64,000 nucleotides of DNA, from assembly GCA_958296075.1 (NCBI GenBank), contig CATQHW010000002.1, positions 682,001-746,000 of the forward strand, read 5' to 3'. This stretch comes from an uncultured Spirochaetia bacterium. GTDB taxonomy: Bacteria > Spirochaetota > Spirochaetia > SZUA-6 > Bin103. Made by a program: the position numbers and the translations under genes. A model generated the notes under the pieces. It did not search any database. It saw only the letters and a list, made by a program, of their open reading frames with translations, and was not told the DNA's origin. Positions 17,594 to 29,200 of the stretch are shown in pieces (the first letter of the stretch is position 1; every line of letters begins with the position of its first letter).

Positions 17594-19231
17594 CTAACCC
17601 GACGTTACCGTCCGGCGATGGCTAGACCGGCGAGATTCGTGTTCGTCCGCCGTGACTCGGAACAGTTCGCCTTGCTTTGGCTCACGCGGCCGCATCGTAC
17701 CCGGCAGCAGTTCCTCAATCGCCGGTACGGGAACGTTGGCCAGTTCCTTCGGCTCCAGCTTGTGGAGGCCGCCGCCGTACACCCTGCCCTCGCCAAGCAG
17801 CGCCTGCGGGCTGATGGCATTCAGCAGCCGCCAGACATCCCGTTTTACCGCCGGATCGTCCTCCAGGAGATCCGCAATCGGTCCTTTCGGATACAACATC
17901 AGATACACGTTCGCCGCCGTCGCCCGCGAGTGATTGAGGATGAAGCGAAACGGTCTCCCGCGCTTGGTGTCGCTGCGACCGATGTACGTACACACGAACG
18001 GCGTCGGTGCCCGGTTCTCTTGCACGTACCACGGTTTTCGATGGCGGCAGATGTGTCCGTCGGTTATACCTCGTGCTCTCCCTGTTTCGAGATACGACCA
18101 TAGCCGCGGATACCGGTCCATTATTTCCATAGCCCCCCACCGGCAGTCGAGCAGGAACAGCCGTCGATCCAGCACGGGATTTCCCCGGTCGTCCGCCGGC
18201 ACTTCGTCTTCCGCCAGGTAGCGTGGACTCGGCAGGATCGGTCGAAACAGCTCTGCCGGCAGCCCGCGCTCCTCAATCTCATCCACTGGTAGAATGAAGA
18301 ATCTGTTGCTGCCTGTTACTATCCCCCGCCGTATCTCGAAGAAGTCACCCAGCACCGGGCCGGCAACCGACGCCTCGTGCTCCTCCGTCGGAAACCGAGT
18401 CCACTTCGCAGACCGGCGCAAGGTCGCGACAGGTACTAGGCGATCGACTCGCGGCCGATCCAGGGAGCCTCCGAAGGTAAACCGTACTACGTGATCGGGG
18501 GGCGATACCCGGTTGCGGAACCAGACCACGGCGGAAGACACCAGTGCATCGCCGAACTGCACGTCGTGCGGATCGAACCGATGAATGTGATGTAGCGTCA
18601 CCCGGTTGAGCAGATATCGTTTCAAGGCTGAGCCGTAGTTTACATCCATGAACTCGCTCGGGACCAACCATCCTGCGAGACCGCCGTCCGCCATCCAAGG
18701 ATGGCTCAGCACCATGAAATAGCAGTACAACCCGGCCAAGCCGTTGATCTCCATGCCTCCTGCGTTCCAAGCACGCGCCTTGAGCCGCTGCTTCTCCGGG
18801 TTCGAGATATGGTGATGCCGGACGTATGGTGGGTTGCAAATCAACAGATCGAACTGTTCCGTTCCCTGCGGAGGATCGACCATCGTGAAGTCATTCAGGT
18901 GGATTTCCAGACCGCTCGCGTTCCAGAGTTTCGCTGCTGGTGCTCCATAGTGCGGGTCGATTTCATAGCCGACCGCTGCGGCGATACGGCTGCGCTGGAA
19001 CACAGCGAGTAGAGCCGAGTAGAACGAACCGGTTCCTATGGCAGGATCGATGAACCGTACCGCCCTCGACTTGCCAAAGCGCTCGTTCGCATAGCGGAGT
19101 ATAGCTAAAGATAGTTCGGTCGGCGTGGAGAACTGACCTAGACGGTTCCGCTCCGCCTGATCCTTCTTGGCGTCCAACTCCCGCTGCAGTACCATCCTGA
19201 GCGCTTCCCGGTCCACGATCGCTTCGGTCAT
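17594..19231 (-). CDS. Type II DNA N6-adenine methyltransferase (XamI-type modification enzyme)
   Basis: 545 aa. Gamma-type N6-adenine methylase order: motif X GQFSTP (32-37), SAM-binding motif I FIDPAIGTGSF (about 60-70), acidic motif II GYEIDPH, and catalytic motif IV NPPY (133-136), followed by a long target-recognition region. Its ATG directly follows the stop of the restriction gene with no gap. The pairing with a XamI-family endonuclease suggests modification of the same site (XamI cuts GTCGAC; inferred from the family). It protects host DNA in the cytoplasm. GC content is lower than housekeeping neighbours, consistent with transfer. Confidence 0.9.
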   Translation of the reverse strand: MTEAIVDREALRMVLQRELDAKKDQAERNRLGQFSTPTELSLAILRYANERFGKSRAVRFIDPAIGTGSFYSALLAVFQRSRIAAAVGYEIDPHYGAPAAKLWNASGLEIHLNDFTMVDPPQGTEQFDLLICNPPYVRHHHISNPEKQRLKARAWNAGGMEINGLAGLYCYFMVLSHPWMADGGLAGWLVPSEFMDVNYGSALKRYLLNRVTLHHIHRFDPHDVQFGDALVSSAVVWFRNRVSPPDHVVRFTFGGSLDRPRVDRLVPVATLRRSAKWTRFPTEEHEASVAGPVLGDFFEIRRGIVTGSNRFFILPVDEIEERGLPAELFRPILPSPRYLAEDEVPADDRGNPVLDRRLFLLDCRWGAMEIMDRYPRLWSYLETGRARGITDGHICRHRKPWYVQENRAPTPFVCTYIGRSDTKRGRPFRFILNHSRATAANVYLMLYPKGPIADLLEDDPAVKRDVWRLLNAISPQALLGEGRVYGGGLHKLEPKELANVPVPAIEELLPGTMRPREPKQGELFRVTADEHESRRSSHRRTVTSG

Positions 19232-20191
19232 CTACAAGTCAAACTCCGCAAGATCGTCGATTCGGTGTTCCCAAACCCAGTCGATGCCCTCTGCTGCCTC
19301 GTAGCCGAGATAGCCACTATCGAAGTATCCGCACAGAAACAAGATGAACCGCACCTCGTCGCCGTAGGTATGGCGCAATTGGTTCATCTTCATGGCTTCC
19401 TCCTTGCGGCGCTTGTTGACGTTCGTGAAATCGCCAGCCGACTTCGCCTCGATGAGCAGCGGCAAGTCATCCGGCCGCGCGTTCCTGGGCATGACTACGG
19501 CGTCTACCGGGATCATGATCGAATGATCGGTGTGTTCTTGATCGACCGGAAGGTTCAACCTGAATGAGTAGGTTCCCGGCGGCATCCGATCGTACGGTAC
19601 TCGTTCTCCGGTCGACAGATGTGTGTAGCCGGCGTCCGCCAACCACGTTGCTATCGCGTCGAGTTGACGCCTCTCCTGCGCGTTGCGGAGGATCGGATTG
19701 GTCACCGCGCCGCACAGCCGATCGGCTACGATCGTTGCGGCTCGGTACCGTTCCTGATCTGACGGATTGTCGCCTCGTTCCAACCATACGAAGATATCCA
19801 GATCTGCCATCCTCCTGATCGTCGCTCCGATCTTCTCAAGATCATGCTCCAGACACTCCGGTGACATCCGTGGTGGAATCGCGCCCTTCTCCATTGTCTT
19901 TACCAAGTTTCTCGAAACTCCCGCCAATCCGATCAGACGGTCCACTGCCAGTGGCGGACAGGCCGACATCCTCAGCGTTGGCAGTATCGATGGATTCGCC
20001 TTCAGCATATCCATATCGATATTTCGCAGATTTTTCGTCTCCTTCATCGTTTGCTCGACCTCGCTGGTCGTCTGTGACCGCACTTCGCGGTATGCTTCCG
20101 GTGCGAATCGCAGAAACCAATCGTTGTACATGTCCACTGAGCGAGCAATATCGTGCTTCCACCGATCCGGCCGGTCTCTGTTCACCGCCAT
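19232..20191 (-). CDS. XamI-family type II restriction endonuclease
   Basis: 319 aa, intact from the ATG at 20191. It resembles the XamI family (known enzyme recognises GTCGAC): WKHDIARSVDMYNDWFLRFAP near the N-terminus and the nuclease core IPVDAVV ... LLIEAKSAGDFTNVNKRRKEE, giving a PD-(D/E)XK set of D230, E248 and K250. It cuts unmodified DNA. The gene precedes its methyltransferase with zero spacing, so expression order is R then M in one transcript. Such systems often need a delay mechanism, and no controller (C) protein gene is visible. Both genes sit between the STAND gene and the IS21 element. Confidence 0.85.
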   Translation of the reverse strand: MAVNRDRPDRWKHDIARSVDMYNDWFLRFAPEAYREVRSQTTSEVEQTMKETKNLRNIDMDMLKANPSILPTLRMSACPPLAVDRLIGLAGVSRNLVKTMEKGAIPPRMSPECLEHDLEKIGATIRRMADLDIFVWLERGDNPSDQERYRAATIVADRLCGAVTNPILRNAQERRQLDAIATWLADAGYTHLSTGERVPYDRMPPGTYSFRLNLPVDQEHTDHSIMIPVDAVVMPRNARPDDLPLLIEAKSAGDFTNVNKRRKEEAMKMNQLRHTYGDEVRFILFLCGYFDSGYLGYEAAEGIDWVWEHRIDDLAEFDL

Positions 20192-20284
20192 GGTTCGCCC
20201 TGTTTATCCGTGATGAGCTTATGCCGTCCGACCGTACGGCGAATCCGATCTCCTCGTATCATCTTACAACGATCCGGCCTCCAC

Positions 20285-20331
20285 TGTCCAGCGACAATCA
20301 AGATGAGAACGCGGCGACAATCAAGGATGAG
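20285..20331 (+). mobile_element. IS21-family left end with repeated terminal motif
   Basis: Element tip at 20285 (TGTCCAGCGACAATC). A motif GCGACAATCAAG(G)ATGAG occurs at 20291-20307 and again at 20314-20331, the internal repeated transposase-binding sites typical of IS21 ends. The truncated istA begins about 160 bp downstream. Confidence 0.75.
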
Positions 20332-20344
20332 AATGCGCGAGTAG

Positions 20345-22088
<1,744 letters not shown>

Positions 22089-22260
22089 GAAGAGCTGGAA
22101 GGGGCTGCTGCGTGACCTGCGCGAGCAGGGGCTGAGCAGCCCGCGGTTGATGGTCGGCGACGGCCATCTGGGCGGCGCTTACGGAGGTGTACCCGGAGGC
22201 AGATCAGCAGCGGTGCTGGAACCACCGGATCGTCAATGTGCTCGATCAGGTGCCCATGAT
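22089..22260 (+). pseudogene. IS256-family (mutator) transposase fragment
   Basis: The plus strand reads KSWKGLLRDLREQGLSSPRL then MVGDGHLG, and after a small deletion changes frame to ALTEVYPEADQQRCWNHRIV then NVLDQVP. This is the central IS256 DDE region (the family's GDGALG ... RCWxHKxxNVLD). Only about 57 codons remain, in two frames. It borders the S9 peptidase gene directly. Confidence 0.8.
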
Positions 22261-22269
22261 CGGCTGGAC

Positions 22270-24204
22270 TCAGAGGTTCTCGATCGCTACCGGCTCGATG
22301 GCATCTGCCGGGGCGAAGCCGAGGATGCGGGAGTAGAAGTAGAATTCGGCTTCAAGGGCGCGCTTGGCGTTCTCGGACTTGCGGAAGCCGTGCTGCTCTC
22401 CGGAGAACGGCAGGTAGGCGACCGGCAGCCCCTTCCGGCGCAGGGCGTCGACCATCATCTCGGCTTGGTTCGGGGGCACCACCCGATCCTCCAGACCCTG
22501 CAGCAGGATGATCGGGCAGGAGAGCCGGTCAGTGTGGTGAATCGGCGAGCGCTCCCGGTAGAGGTCGCGGCGTTGCGGATAGGGTCCCACCAGGGTATCC
22601 AGGTAGCGCGACTCGAACTTATGGGTCTCCTTGGCGAGCGCTTCGAGGTCACTTATCCCGTAGTAGCTGGCGCCGGCGCGGAACACGTTGCGGAAGGTCA
22701 GCGCCGCCAGCGTGGTATAGCCACCGGCGCTGCCGCCGGTCACCAGCAGCCGGTCGCCGTCCACCTCGCCGGCGCGCACCAAGTGGAGCGCGGCGTTTAC
22801 GCAGTCGTCCACGTCCACGATTCCCCAGCGGCCGTTCAATCGGCGCCGATATGCGGTGCCGTAGCCGGTGCTGCCGCCGTAGTTCACGTCCACCACCGCG
22901 ATGCCGCGGCTGGTCCAGAACTGGGTGGCCAGGCTCAACGACGCTGACGCGGCGCCGGTCGGCCCGCCGTGGCTCATCACCAGCAGCGGCGGGCGTTCCT
23001 CTGGCGGCGCTGCGAAGTCCGGGTTGCGCGCCGGGTAGTAGATGGCGTGGGCCGTCCTTCCGCCCGTGGTTTCGAATGCGAGCGGCCGCGGCGTGGAGAG
23101 GTATTCCTCGCCGATCGTAACTTCCCGTGACTGACGCAAGCGCGTCACCTCGCCGCTATCGAGTTCCAACGACACCAGGCAATTGGGGAGGGTCGCCGAG
23201 CCGGCCACCATCACTACCCGCCCGCGGATGGCCTGGATGTCGCCGCGTGACGCCTCGGTGAACGGAGTCTCGACCGGAACCAGCCGCTTGCTTCGCGTGT
23301 CCAGCGTCGCCAGACGCCAGCGGCCATCCTCGACGTATTGGCAGACCAGGTGCGCGGCCGACTCGAAGGCGTAGGTGCGGACGCCCAGCGCCCATGGCGG
23401 CGCTCCGAACTCGGCCCTCATCGGCGCCAGTGCCTCGTGCTGCCCGTCCCGCCAGCGGTACAGGTTCCACCAGCCGCTGCTGTCGGAGACGAAGTAGAGC
23501 ACTCCATCCGGCGACCACTCCGGCTGCAATACCGACTCGCCGCGGCCGCCGGCGATCTTCCGCGGCGCGCCAACCGAACCGTCGCCCAGCAGGTCGGCCA
23601 CCCACAGCTCGGTCTCGTCCCAGGGCATGTGCGGATGATCCCACGCCAGCCACGCCAGCCGAGCGCCGTCGGAGCTGACCGCCGGATGGCCGTAGAAGTC
23701 GCTGCCCGCCACCAGCACGTCACCGGTGCCGCCCTCCGCCAAGTCCAGTCCGACGATGGCGTTGACCGCTTCGTGTCCCGCCGCGCGATGGTCCTCGCGC
23801 ACGCACACCAGGCGGTTGCGGCCGCGGTCCACCATCCCGTCTCCGTACCGCAGGTCCACTGCCTCCGGCGTGATCGCTCCCGGCGCCGCTCCCGGCGCCT
23901 GGCGGTATACCCGCTGGTCCGCGAAGTTGGCGAACCACACCACGCCGTCCACCACCCAGAAGCAGAGGCCCCCGTACTCGTGCACCCGGGTACGTACGTT
24001 GAACGTCGCCAGGGTCACGTCGCGCGTGGCGCCGTCCGGCGTGCGGCATACGATCACGTTGCGGGCGCCCTCGCTTGGACGCATCTCCACCCAGTAGACG
24101 TCGTCGCCGTCAAGCTGAATCGATCCCAAGGCAACCACGTCCTGGACGATCAGATCGGTGGTGATGGGCGACTTCCACGAACCGTAAGGCGCAATGATCG
24201 GCAT
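22270..24204 (-). CDS. S9 family prolyl oligopeptidase-type peptidase
   Basis: 644 aa. An N-terminal beta-propeller (WD-like segments such as VRTRVHEYGGLCFWVVDG and LQPEWSPDGVLYFVSDSSGWWNLYRW) caps a C-terminal alpha/beta hydrolase. Catalytic set seen: nucleophile Ser in GGSAGGYTTLAA, Asp in GLEDRVVPP and His in GEQHGFRK. The oxyanion region (VMSHGGPTGAAS) and VDVNYGGSTGYG are typical of dipeptidyl aminopeptidase/acylaminoacyl peptidase relatives. No signal peptide is seen, so it is probably cytosolic and trims short peptides. Its stop is 10 bases from the IS256 fragment. The cupin gene lies 13 bases upstream on the same strand. Confidence 0.9.
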   Translation of the reverse strand: MPIIAPYGSWKSPITTDLIVQDVVALGSIQLDGDDVYWVEMRPSEGARNVIVCRTPDGATRDVTLATFNVRTRVHEYGGLCFWVVDGVVWFANFADQRVYRQAPGAAPGAITPEAVDLRYGDGMVDRGRNRLVCVREDHRAAGHEAVNAIVGLDLAEGGTGDVLVAGSDFYGHPAVSSDGARLAWLAWDHPHMPWDETELWVADLLGDGSVGAPRKIAGGRGESVLQPEWSPDGVLYFVSDSSGWWNLYRWRDGQHEALAPMRAEFGAPPWALGVRTYAFESAAHLVCQYVEDGRWRLATLDTRSKRLVPVETPFTEASRGDIQAIRGRVVMVAGSATLPNCLVSLELDSGEVTRLRQSREVTIGEEYLSTPRPLAFETTGGRTAHAIYYPARNPDFAAPPEERPPLLVMSHGGPTGAASASLSLATQFWTSRGIAVVDVNYGGSTGYGTAYRRRLNGRWGIVDVDDCVNAALHLVRAGEVDGDRLLVTGGSAGGYTTLAALTFRNVFRAGASYYGISDLEALAKETHKFESRYLDTLVGPYPQRRDLYRERSPIHHTDRLSCPIILLQGLEDRVVPPNQAEMMVDALRRKGLPVAYLPFSGEQHGFRKSENAKRALEAEFYFYSRILGFAPADAIEPVAIENL

Positions 24205-24217
24205 CGTCAGGCTCCCG

Positions 24218-24688
24218 TTACTTGGGACCCGGGTGGATCGGATCGATCCAGTACACCTCTTCCGGCTCCTCCACCATCGGGATGTCCAGATTCACCACCA
24301 CCGGCTCCTGATCGCTGCGCACCAGCACGCACCTGAGCGGCTCGTCCCTGCTCGCGTTGATCTCCTGGTGGGGTACGTAGGGCGGTACGTAGATGAAGTC
24401 GCCGGGGCCGGCCTCCGCCACGTACTCCAGCCGATCTCCCCAGCGCATACGCGCCTTGCCGCGCACTACGTAGATCACGCTCTCCAGCGCTCCGTGATGG
24501 TGCGCGCCCGTCTTCGCGTTGGGATCGATCTCAACCGTCCCCGCCCACAGTTTCTCAGCGCCCGCGCTGGCGCGGTTGATCGCCGCCGCTCGCGTCATTC
24601 CCGGCGTTTGCGGCGTGTTGAAGTCCAACCGCTCACTCGTCACCACGCGCACGCCATGCCGGCGCCAGTCGCGCTCTGCCTCTGCCAT
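24218..24688 (-). CDS. Cupin-domain protein
   Basis: 156 aa from the ATG at 24688 (a GTG at 24694 is also possible). Single small cupin barrel: metal-binding motif 1 as GAHHHGALESVIYVVRGKARM and motif 2 around GDFIYVPPYVPHQEIN, giving the His/His/Glu/His ligand pattern. Such proteins serve as small-molecule isomerases, dioxygenases or binding proteins. It is encoded just upstream of the S9 peptidase and probably in the same transcript. The substrate is unknown. Confidence 0.8.
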   Translation of the reverse strand: MAEAERDWRRHGVRVVTSERLDFNTPQTPGMTRAAAINRASAGAEKLWAGTVEIDPNAKTGAHHHGALESVIYVVRGKARMRWGDRLEYVAEAGPGDFIYVPPYVPHQEINASRDEPLRCVLVRSDQEPVVVNLDIPMVEEPEEVYWIDPIHPGPK

Positions 24689-24860
24689 CCGCACCCCCGG
24701 CCAATCCTGCCCGCCGTCAACGGTGAGTGACGATACCGCTCCGCGTCCGTTCCTGCCATCAGCGCTCCGCCGGCTCGCGCGTCACTGGTCCGGGGGAGAC
24801 CCTGCACACCCGATCTCCGCCCACGGGAATCCCGGATGAATCACGTTTCGGGCAACCCCG

Positions 24861-24940
24861 TTGACACCCTATTCGACCAGTGCGACGTTACCATCGCTCG
24901 CCGCTCGAAGGGCGGCGAGCGTATCGGCCCACTGGAGGAA
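24861..24940 (+). promoter_or_regulatory. Candidate promoter and 5'-UTR hairpin of the repeat lipoprotein
   Basis: A perfect TTGACA at 24861-24866 is followed 18 bases later by a weak -10 (ACGTTA, 24885-24890). A perfect 10-bp stem (24895-24904 with 24912-24921, 7-base loop) would lie at the very 5' end of the RNA. A GGAGGAA site at 24934-24940 precedes the TTG start. Confidence 0.45.
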
Positions 24941-24945
24941 ATTCT

Positions 24946-26235
24946 TTGCGTAGTAAGGCATCGGTTCTGCTGCTGGCGATGGTCGCCGGTATCGCCATGA
25001 TGGCGTGCGCGCGGATGGTACCGCCCGTAACGCCCGGCACCGGTGGCGAGCCCGCACCGACCGAGCCCGCACCGACCGAGCCCGCACCGATCGAGCCCAC
25101 CCCAACTCCGACTCCGACCCCAACCCCGCAGGATGACCAGAAGAGCTGGACGATCAGCAAGGCTCACTTTCGCGATGATGGCGTGAACATTCTGAGCCAG
25201 ACCTCCAACCGTTCCGAACCGTATGTCTGGGACCGGATCACCGGCGACGACGTGCGCGTTTCGATCGGCGGGAACAAGTTGCCGTTCAAGAGCACGCGGT
25301 ATCAGCCGGTCTTCGAGTCAGATTTCTCCGGTGCGGAGTGGACGGTGACCCCGAAATTCGACGCGGGCGCAGTGGTGCTCGTGCTCACTGCCCCGGATCA
25401 GACATACAGCCTAGGCGAGGTTGCTTCCGTCACGATTACGGACGGCGGGAGCGGCTACACGTCGGTCCCAACCGTTACGTTTGCGGCGGCGCCGTCCGGT
25501 GGCACCACGGCAACCGGCACCGCGGTGGCGTCCGGTAGCGTCGATGAAGTGACGATCACGACCGCCGGGAGCGGCTACACGTCGGTCCCAACCGTTACGT
25601 TTGCGGCGGCGCCGTCCGGTGGCACCACGGCAACCGGCACCGCGGTGGGGCCCGGTAGCGTCGATGAAGTGACGATCACCACCGGAGGAACCTACCCGTC
25701 CTGGTACCACCCAACCGTTACGTTTTCGGCCCCCCCGAGTGGTGGCACCACGGCAACCGGCACCGTGGTGCGGGATTCGATTGGTGTAACATCAGTGACG
25801 ATTACGGACGGAGGGAGCGGTTACATGTCTGCCCCAACCGTTACGTTCAGCTTTTCCGGCTCTCCACTCACCCGCGCGCGCGGAACCGCGACGCTGCATA
25901 CCGGTGTAACGTCAGTGACGATTACGGACGGCGGGAGCGGCTACACGTCTGCCCCAACCGTTACGTTTGCGGCGGCGCCGTCCGGTGGCACCACGGCAGT
26001 CGGCACCGCGGTTATGCAATACAGTGTAGGGTCGGTGACGATTACGGACGGCGGGAACGGCTACACGTCTGCCCCAACCGTTACGTTTGCGGCGGCGCCG
26101 TCCGGTGGCACCACGGCAACCGGCACAGCGCTGCTCAGGTTCAGGCGGCGCGGCAACGACCAGTACCGAAACCTGTATTGGGCGCGCCAAACGCTGTACG
26201 GCAAGCAGCTTCTGGTGCAGGTAGTGGGTAAGTGA
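24946..26235 (+). CDS. Surface lipoprotein with six GGxGYxxxPTVTF repeats
   Basis: 429 aa. I chose the TTG at 24946 because a GGAGGAA site lies just upstream and the product then begins with a proper signal peptide and lipobox (AGIAMMAC). After the cysteine comes a Pro/Glu/Thr linker built of repeated PAPTE and PTPT units, a unique domain (about residues 65-155), and then six imperfect ~40-residue repeats of the form VTITDGGSGYTSAPTVTFAA followed by a Gly/Thr-rich turn. The tail is basic. The repeats resemble modules in bacterial surface and phage-tail adhesin-like proteins, so an exposed or adhesive role is likely but inferred. Repeats 1, 2, 5 and 6 are near-identical in DNA, and repeats 3 and 4 have diverged. 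Confidence 0.75.
   Translation: MRSKASVLLLAMVAGIAMMACARMVPPVTPGTGGEPAPTEPAPTEPAPIEPTPTPTPTPTPQDDQKSWTISKAHFRDDGVNILSQTSNRSEPYVWDRITGDDVRVSIGGNKLPFKSTRYQPVFESDFSGAEWTVTPKFDAGAVVLVLTAPDQTYSLGEVASVTITDGGSGYTSVPTVTFAAAPSGGTTATGTAVASGSVDEVTITTAGSGYTSVPTVTFAAAPSGGTTATGTAVGPGSVDEVTITTGGTYPSWYHPTVTFSAPPSGGTTATGTVVRDSIGVTSVTITDGGSGYMSAPTVTFSFSGSPLTRARGTATLHTGVTSVTITDGGSGYTSAPTVTFAAAPSGGTTAVGTAVMQYSVGSVTITDGGNGYTSAPTVTFAAAPSGGTTATGTALLRFRRRGNDQYRNLYWARQTLYGKQLLVQVVGK
25420..26130 (+). repeat. Six ~120-bp coding tandem repeats
   Basis: In-frame repeats within the lipoprotein gene. Units 1, 2, 5 and 6 share long identical DNA blocks (for example the stretch starting CCAACCGTTACGTTTGCG). Such identity would allow copy number to change by recombination or slippage. 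A shorter 15-bp tandem repeat encodes the Pro-rich linker at about 25046-25096. Confidence 0.85.
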
Positions 26236-26281
26236 CGACGGCGGCCATGCGTGGAGTCGGCGGGCGCAGATGAGGGAGCGG

Positions 26282-29200
26282 TCAGCCCGATAGCGCTCGG
26301 TCGAGGCGGGCGACGGCTGTCTGCCCCGCGCGGTGCCAGCGGTCGAACGCCGCGCGCGCCTGGCGGGTCGGGGCGGCGTCGGCGCTGGAGACCACCGGCG
26401 CCACGCTGGCGAGCCCTTCGAACACGCCGCCGGGGTGGTTGCGTTCCAGGTCGCCGGGCGGCACCACCCGGTGCAGGATGCGTTCGATCTCGTCGAGCAC
26501 GGCGGCAGGCGAAGCGTCCCGTTCGCGGCGGCGCCGGATCGCGTCGATCGCGGCCATAACCTCGGCGATCGCGTCGCGGATGCGGAGCAGGAGCTCCGTC
26601 TGTTCCTGGAGGTCGCGCGGGTCCGCGCCGACCCGCGGATCGGACGATACCTGCACGCTCGCGGCGCACGTCTCCCCGCCGGCGTCCAACTCGATGCGGT
26701 ACTCGCCGGGCGCGGCCAGCGGCGCCACGCCGGTGTCGATCGGCCGGTCCACGCGCGGCGCCGGCGCGTACCGGCTCCAGGTCAGGTCCCAGGTGAGGCG
26801 GTTGAGCCCCGTGGCGCAGCGCAGGCGGCCGTCGCGAGCTTCCGCCCGGTCGCATCCGAACCGGCGGACGAGCCGCCCGCGCGCGTCGAGGATGCGGACC
26901 TCGGCCGTCCGGCACCCCTCCGGCAGCCGGTAGTAGATCAGCGCTCCGCGCGGGCGCGGGCTGCCGGCGTCGAGAAACTCGCGGCGGCTGCCGCCGCCAG
27001 GGAGCCGGTGTTCCACGAAGGTAGCCTCCACGCCGAGCGAGCCGATCTGATAGGTCTTCTGCGGGCCGATCCACGGGTCCCAACCGACCTGCTGCAGCGT
27101 CCGCACCGCCGGCCGCGGCGGCAGCAGCGCCGGCGCGGAGGAGCCGCCCGAGCGGCGCAAGGGAGTCAAGTCGTCGAGGATCCAGAACGAGCGCCCGTGC
27201 GTGGCCGCCACCAAGTCGCCCCGGTGGACGCGCAGGTCGTACACGGGCGCGACCGGCAGCCGGCTGCCGGGCTCGGCCGCGTCGTTGGCGCGCGTCCAGG
27301 TAGCCCCGTCGTCGAGCGAGGCGTACGCGCCGGTCTCCGTGCCGCAATACAGCAGACCGGGGCGCAGCGGATCGCAGCGGATCACGCGCGTGAAGTCGTC
27401 TGCCGGCAGGCCGCCGGCGATCGACCGCCACGACGCGCCGCCGTCGGCCGTGCGGTACAGCAACGGCCGCGTGTCGTCGAGCCGGTAGCGGGTGGCGGCC
27501 AGGTACCACCGGTCCGGGTCGTGCGGGGACGGCTCCAGACAGAGGACCGACGACCACTCGGGAAGGTCGGCCGGGGTCACCTCCCGCCAACTCGCGCCGC
27601 CGTCGCGCGTGCGGTGCACCAGGCCGTCGTCCGATCCGGCCCAGAGCTCCGGCGGCCGGTGCGGGGACTCGGCCAGCGCGATGATCGTGCAGTAGACGTC
27701 GGAGGGTCCCTCGCCGGTGATCGGACCGCCGGAGGCGACGGTCCGGTCCGCATCGTCGCGGGTCAGGTCGCCGCTGATCGGCTCCCAGCTCGATCCCTCG
27801 TCGGTGGAGCGGAACACCACGTTGCCGGCGGCCAGCAGCACGCGCGCGTCGTGGCGGGAGGAGAGTACCGGAAAGGTCCAGTTGAACCGATGCGGCCATG
27901 CGGCCGGCGGACTCGACCCGTCCATGGCCGGCGCCGGCGAGATCAGGCGCACCTGGCCGCTGCGGTGGTCGTAGCGCATCAGGCTGCCCGGGCCGCCGGG
28001 GCTGCTGCCGGTGGCGCCGGCGTAGACGATGTCCGGATCGTCGCGCTTGACGGCGACATGGCCGCTCTCGGCGCTGCCGGTGGTGTAGCAGTCGGCCCAG
28101 CGGATGGCGCCGTAGGTACCGTCCGACGGCACGCTGAGCGCGCTGGAGTCCTGCTGGGTGGCGTACGCCCGGTACGGGAAGCGGTCGTCCACCTCCATCC
28201 GGTAGAACTGCGCGGTCGGCTGGTTGTAGATGCTGCTCCAGGTCTCGCCGCCGTCCAGGCTGACCGCGGCGCCGCCGTCGTTGCCCTCGATCATGCGCGC
28301 CGGGTCCTGCGGATCGATCCACAGGTCGTGATCGTCGTGGTGCGGGGTGGAGACGACCTCGAAGGTGTGTCCCCCGTCGGTCGAGCGGTACGCCTTCTTG
28401 CACAGCGACCAGACCTGATCGGGGTCGGTGGGATGGGCGAACACGTGCGTGAAGTAGAACGGCTTCTCCCGCAGTTCCGTGTCGTCGTTGACCAGTCGCC
28501 ATGACTCGCCGTCGTCGTCGGAGCGGTACAGGCCGCCGTCGCGCGCTTCGATCAGCGCCCAGACGCGCCCCGCTCGCGCCGGGGAGGCGGTGATGCCGAC
28601 GCGGCCCAGGATGCCGCGCGGCAGCCCCGGCCGGCCGGTCAGCTCCTGCCACGACGCGCCGCCGTCGGTTGAGCGGAAGATGCCGGAGTCGGGTCCGCCG
28701 CTGCGGACCGTCCAGGGCTTGCGGATCACCTGCCAGAGCGCCGCGAACAGCACGTGCGGGCGGTTCGGGTCGAGGGTCAGGTCGCCGGCGCCGGCCGCCT
28801 CGCCGCGGTGCAGGACCCGCTCCCAGGTCGCGCCGCCGTCGGTGGAGCGGTACACGCCGCGCTCGGCGTTGCGTCCGAACGCGCGGCCCAGCGCCGCCAC
28901 GTACACGGTGTCCGGATCGTCGGGGTGGACGCGCACGCGGCTGACGTGGCGGGTCGCGGCCAGGCCCAGGTGGCGCCACGTCGCGCCGCCGTCGTCGCTG
29001 CGGTACACGCCGTCACCGTGCGTCACGTCGACCCGGATCTGCGATTCGCCCATGCCGGCGTAGAGCGTGCGGTGCGCCGACGGCGCGACCGCGATGGCGC
29101 CCACCGACGCGGTGCGGAAGTGCCCGTCGGAGACGTTGCGCCAGAACCGCCCGGCGTCGGTGGTCTTCCAGACGCCGCCGGCGCAGGCGCCGAAGTAGAA

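Noticed and set aside
25420..26130. Regular repeats considered as a CRISPR array
   Set aside because: They are ~120 bp, in frame and encode conserved protein repeats; there are no spacers or cas genes.
26333..28504. A 723-codon plus-strand open frame opposite the propeller gene
   Set aside because: High-GC shadow frame; the minus strand carries eleven Asp-box motifs.
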